The position numbers were made by a program, and so were the translations under genes. A model generated the notes under the pieces. The model made no database searches. It worked only from the letters and a program-made list of their open reading frames with translations, and was not told the DNA's origin. From Terriglobia bacterium (lineage in GTDB: Bacteria > Acidobacteriota > Terriglobia > Terriglobales > Acidobacteriaceae), in contig JAIQFC010000015.1 of the NCBI GenBank assembly GCA_020073465.1, positions 1-64,000 on the forward strand: DNA of 64,000 bases, given 5' to 3'. Position 1 is the first letter of the stretch, and each line of letters starts with the position of its first letter. Below, in pieces: positions 61,821 to 64,000 of this stretch.

Positions 61821-62900
61821 TCACTGCATGACAACAATCGAAGTCGGCGTATTTCCCGTTGAGTAACTGGCGAGCGAACTCAGGGTGCCGTCACTCTGGC
61901 TCAGGCCAAAGACCTGAATCTCGGCGCTGCTGCCCTGCGTTCCCACCAGCAGGTACTTGCCGCTGGGATCTGTGACCAGGAAGTTGGGGTTTGCTCCGGT
62001 TCTGAAGGGCGATTTGGTGAGAACCGTTAATCCACCCCCCGAGTCAATCGTGTACGCAGCAAGGGTGCCGGAACTGGTGTCGTTTGCCACGTAGAGAAAC
62101 TCTCCGGAAGGATCGATCAGGAGCGCGATCGGAGCCGTCAACGAGCCGCCAATCGGGGAACCGGAGAGCGGAGCCAGAGATCCGTCGGACCCGATGCTGA
62201 ATTCCGCGATGGAATTGCTTCCCTGATTCGCCGCATAGAGAAAGGTTCCTGTGGGATCGATCACAAGTCCATAAGGGCTAGTGCCATCGGTTGAAACGCT
62301 CCCGACCGCCGCGAGGACTCCAGCATTCACGGTGAAGATCTCAATCAACCCGGGAGAGCCTGCTCCGCCGCCGACATATAGAAAATTGCCGGAAGGCGAC
62401 AGCTTCATGCTGATAGCCGAAATGCCAATCGGAAAGGGCGATCCGGAAACTGGGCTCAGGGCGCCGCTGCTGGAATCAATGGAAAAAACAGAAATGCTGT
62501 TCGATCCGGCGTTCCCCACATAAAGGAATCCGCCCGCGGCATCCATCGTAAGAAGTGTGGGCGCCGTGCCACCCGTGGCGGTTCGCGGGGTCACTTCCGT
62601 GAGCGCGCCGCCGCTGGCAATCGTGAACAACGAGATATTGTTGTCCGTAGAACCTGAGTTCGCAACGTACAAGAACTTGTTGGAAGGATGAAGGACCAGG
62701 GCCTGGGCCGCCGATCCGGCGGCAAACGGGCTTCCAGGGAGGGCAGTCAGCACACCAGAGTTGGGATCCTCACGATATGCGAGTATCTGGTTTGCCTGCG
62801 GAATGGTGGCGTAAACGTAATGGCTCGAAGTGGTGCCGCACGCCGTCCACATGGCGATGCCGGCACAAGTGATCAACAGAGCCGCTGCTTTTCTTAGCAT
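61821..62900 (-). CDS. YVTN-type beta-propeller lipoprotein
   Basis: The 359-aa protein has a lipoprotein signal (LLITCAGIAMWTACGTT; lipid-modified Cys) and a seven-bladed propeller of the lactonase/YVTN kind: repeats PSNKFLYVANSG, AAGGFLYVGNAGSNSISVFSIDSSSGAL, PSGNFLYVGGGAG, PTGTFLYAANQGSNSIAEFSIG, PSGEFLYVANDT, PSGKYLLVGTQG. It resembles 6-phosphogluconolactonase-like proteins but is membrane-anchored and probably non-enzymatic. The ATG at 62900 begins the signal. No operon partner. Confidence 0.85.
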   Translation of the reverse strand: MLRKAAALLITCAGIAMWTACGTTSSHYVYATIPQANQILAYREDPNSGVLTALPGSPFAAGSAAQALVLHPSNKFLYVANSGSTDNNISLFTIASGGALTEVTPRTATGGTAPTLLTMDAAGGFLYVGNAGSNSISVFSIDSSSGALSPVSGSPFPIGISAISMKLSPSGNFLYVGGGAGSPGLIEIFTVNAGVLAAVGSVSTDGTSPYGLVIDPTGTFLYAANQGSNSIAEFSIGSDGSLAPLSGSPIGGSLTAPIALLIDPSGEFLYVANDTSSGTLAAYTIDSGGGLTVLTKSPFRTGANPNFLVTDPSGKYLLVGTQGSSAEIQVFGLSQSDGTLSSLASYSTGNTPTSIVVMQ

Positions 62901-63208
62901 CCGTGACTCCAGAAAGAAATTTTGCGAAGCGAAAGAATAGACAAATGCTGGTTCACCTGGCAACGCCCCAGGCGAAATCGACTCTACGCCGCCTTCTCAG
63001 TAGGTATCCCTATCATACCGGGACAATCGCTCCCTCGTCGTCTCCGCAAGGATTGGCGAGCTGGTTTTTTCGTTCTACGCTGCTGCAATGCGGGCCGCCT
63101 CAATCGAGGTTGTACCGCGCCCTTGGCCGTGAACTCGTCTGTGACGCCGTGCCGTAGACTCGAAATTTGTAACGTTACCCGTATGAGAGCCGCCAGGAAC
63201 GGGATTGC
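62901..63208. other. Gap with no gene seen
   Basis: This 308-base gap lies between the YVTN lipoprotein gene and the RND pump gene, both on the minus strand. It contains a ten-base palindrome GTAACGTTAC near 63169 but no clear hairpin, repeat family or ORF with a ribosome-binding site. It should contain the promoter for the lipoprotein gene and the end of the pump transcript. Confidence 0.5.
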
Positions 63209-64000
63209 TCAGTGCGCAAGACTCGGTCGAGAACTTGCCGGCGCCGAAGTATCCGGCAGGGCTTTGTCTTCACCGCCGCGCAAGAAGAGCCGCAGACGAT
63301 CGAGATAGACGTACACGACCGGAGTCGTAAACAGCGTCAGAGCCTGGCTGACAATCAATCCGCCAACGATTGTGATGCCCAACGGCCGGTGTAGTTCGGA
63401 GCCGGTTCCTGTGCCAAGAGCGAGCGGAAGGCCGCCGAGCAGAGCCGCCATCGTGGTCATCATGATCGGCCGGAAGCGCAGAATGCAGGCATCGTAAATC
63501 GCTTCCGCGGGCTTCTTCCCCTGCGTGCGCTCTACATCGAGCGCGACGTCGATCATCATGATCGCATTCTTTTTTACCAGCCCGATCAGCAGGATGATTC
63601 CGATCGTTCCGATTACGTTCAGTTCGTTGTGTGTAAGGCGCAGGGCGAGGAGCGCGCCAACTCCAGCCGAGGGCAGAGTCGAAAGGATGGTAATGGGATG
63701 GATGTAGCTTTCGTAAAGCATGCCGAGCACGATGTACACGGTGATCAGGGCGGTAAGAATGAGAATCAGTTCACTTGAAAGCGAATCCTTGAAAGCAGCC
63801 GCGGTGCCTTGAAAGCCGGCCTGCACCGATGGCGGGAAGCCAATGTTGCGCTCGGCGGTTTCAATCGCCTGCGTGGCCTGGCCGAGCGAAATGCCCGGCG
63901 CGAGGTTGAACGATATCGTCACCGATGGCACCTGGCTCTGGTGGTTCACCGCGAGTGGAGTGTTGGACGTCTCATAGTGCGTGAATGCGGCCAGAGGAAC
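63209..64000 (-). CDS. RND multidrug efflux permease, C-terminal part
   Basis: The frame runs to the right edge, so only the C-terminal 263 residues are visible. They match AcrB/MdtB-type RND permeases: [102 protein letters not shown] and [24 protein letters not shown]. The pump exports drugs using the proton gradient as a trimer in the inner membrane. The presence of an [11 protein letters not shown] segment suggests the MdtB/MdtC group. Start and partner genes lie beyond the window. Asymmetric tail [15 protein letters not shown]. Confidence 0.92.
   Translation of the reverse strand, partial: VPLAAFTHYETSNTPLAVNHQSQVPSVTISFNLAPGISLGQATQAIETAERNIGFPPSVQAGFQGTAAAFKDSLSSELILILTALITVYIVLGMLYESYIHPITILSTLPSAGVGALLALRLTHNELNVIGTIGIILLIGLVKKNAIMMIDVALDVERTQGKKPAEAIYDACILRFRPIMMTTMAALLGGLPLALGTGTGSELHRPLGITIVGGLIVSQALTLFTTPVVYVYLDRLRLFLRGGEDKALPDTSAPASSRPSLAH

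Overview
This window reads as a high-GC Gram-negative chromosome segment, most likely from an acidobacterium (phylum Acidobacteriota). That placement is an inference from gene content: an Oar-type TonB-dependent receptor with a carboxypeptidase-like N-terminus, an ASPIC/UnbV (CRTAC1-type) protein, a winged-helix/PD40 beta-propeller regulator, many Tat-exported oxidoreductases, and large numbers of short palindromic intergenic repeats. The partial 23S rRNA at the left edge would settle the taxonomy by database comparison.

Layout. 1-1090: 3' part of 23S rRNA, a repeat-filled spacer, 5S rRNA and a terminator. 1.3-13 kb: mostly minus-strand housekeeping and secreted proteins (PHP-domain hydrolase, B12-binding radical SAM protein, PiT phosphate transporter with its PhoU-like partner, DUF4197 protein, lipoprotein, Tat-exported aldo/keto reductase, YceH, HpcH/HpaI aldolase). 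13-18 kb: holin-like membrane protein, TonB C-terminal protein, Gfo/Idh/MocA oxidoreductase and a two-gene exported molybdenum hydroxylase. 18-24.7 kb: a glycoside-hydrolase-like protein and a divergent plus-strand sugar operon (NagB-like isomerase, hexuronate-type MFS transporter, D-mannonate dehydratase, SDR dehydrogenase). 24.9-30.5 kb: TonB-dependent receptor, amidohydrolase, STAS/pseudo-receiver protein.

30.7-41.3 kb holds the most unusual locus. Overlapping plus-strand genes encode a cytosolic molybdenum hydroxylase (FAD subunit, then a fused 2Fe-2S/molybdopterin subunit), a 6-hydroxynicotinate-reductase-like Fe-S protein, an ApbE-fold UPF0280 protein, two tandem DUF1185 proteins and an exported deaminase-type amidohydrolase. 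An enamidase-like protein lies on the other strand and a nicotinamidase/isochorismatase-fold hydrolase follows. Hydroxylation, ring reduction and enamide hydrolysis match the order of anaerobic nicotinate catabolism known from Eubacterium barkeri, but the later steps are absent here and the DUF1185/UPF0280 roles are unknown. I propose a variant pathway for breakdown of an N-heterocycle. 41.3-44.2 kb returns to uronate use (uronate isomerase, second hexuronate-type transporter), which completes glucuronate to 2-keto-3-deoxygluconate together with the 20-24.7 kb operon.

44.4-64 kb: Kelch-type secreted protein, small CPECG protein divergent from a winged-helix/PD40 regulator, a probable remnant of an integrative element between a tRNA-Ser(TGA) gene and a copy of its 3' end, a four-gene ABC-transporter/esterase operon, a NarL-type two-component system translationally coupled to an ASPIC/UnbV protein, a type III polyketide synthase operon with a flavoprotein and YceI protein, a YVTN-type lipoprotein, and the C-terminal part of an RND efflux pump that runs off the right edge.

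Palindromic repeat families sit just downstream of many stop codons across the first 12 kb. Functions are assigned from motifs read by eye; no alignments were run.
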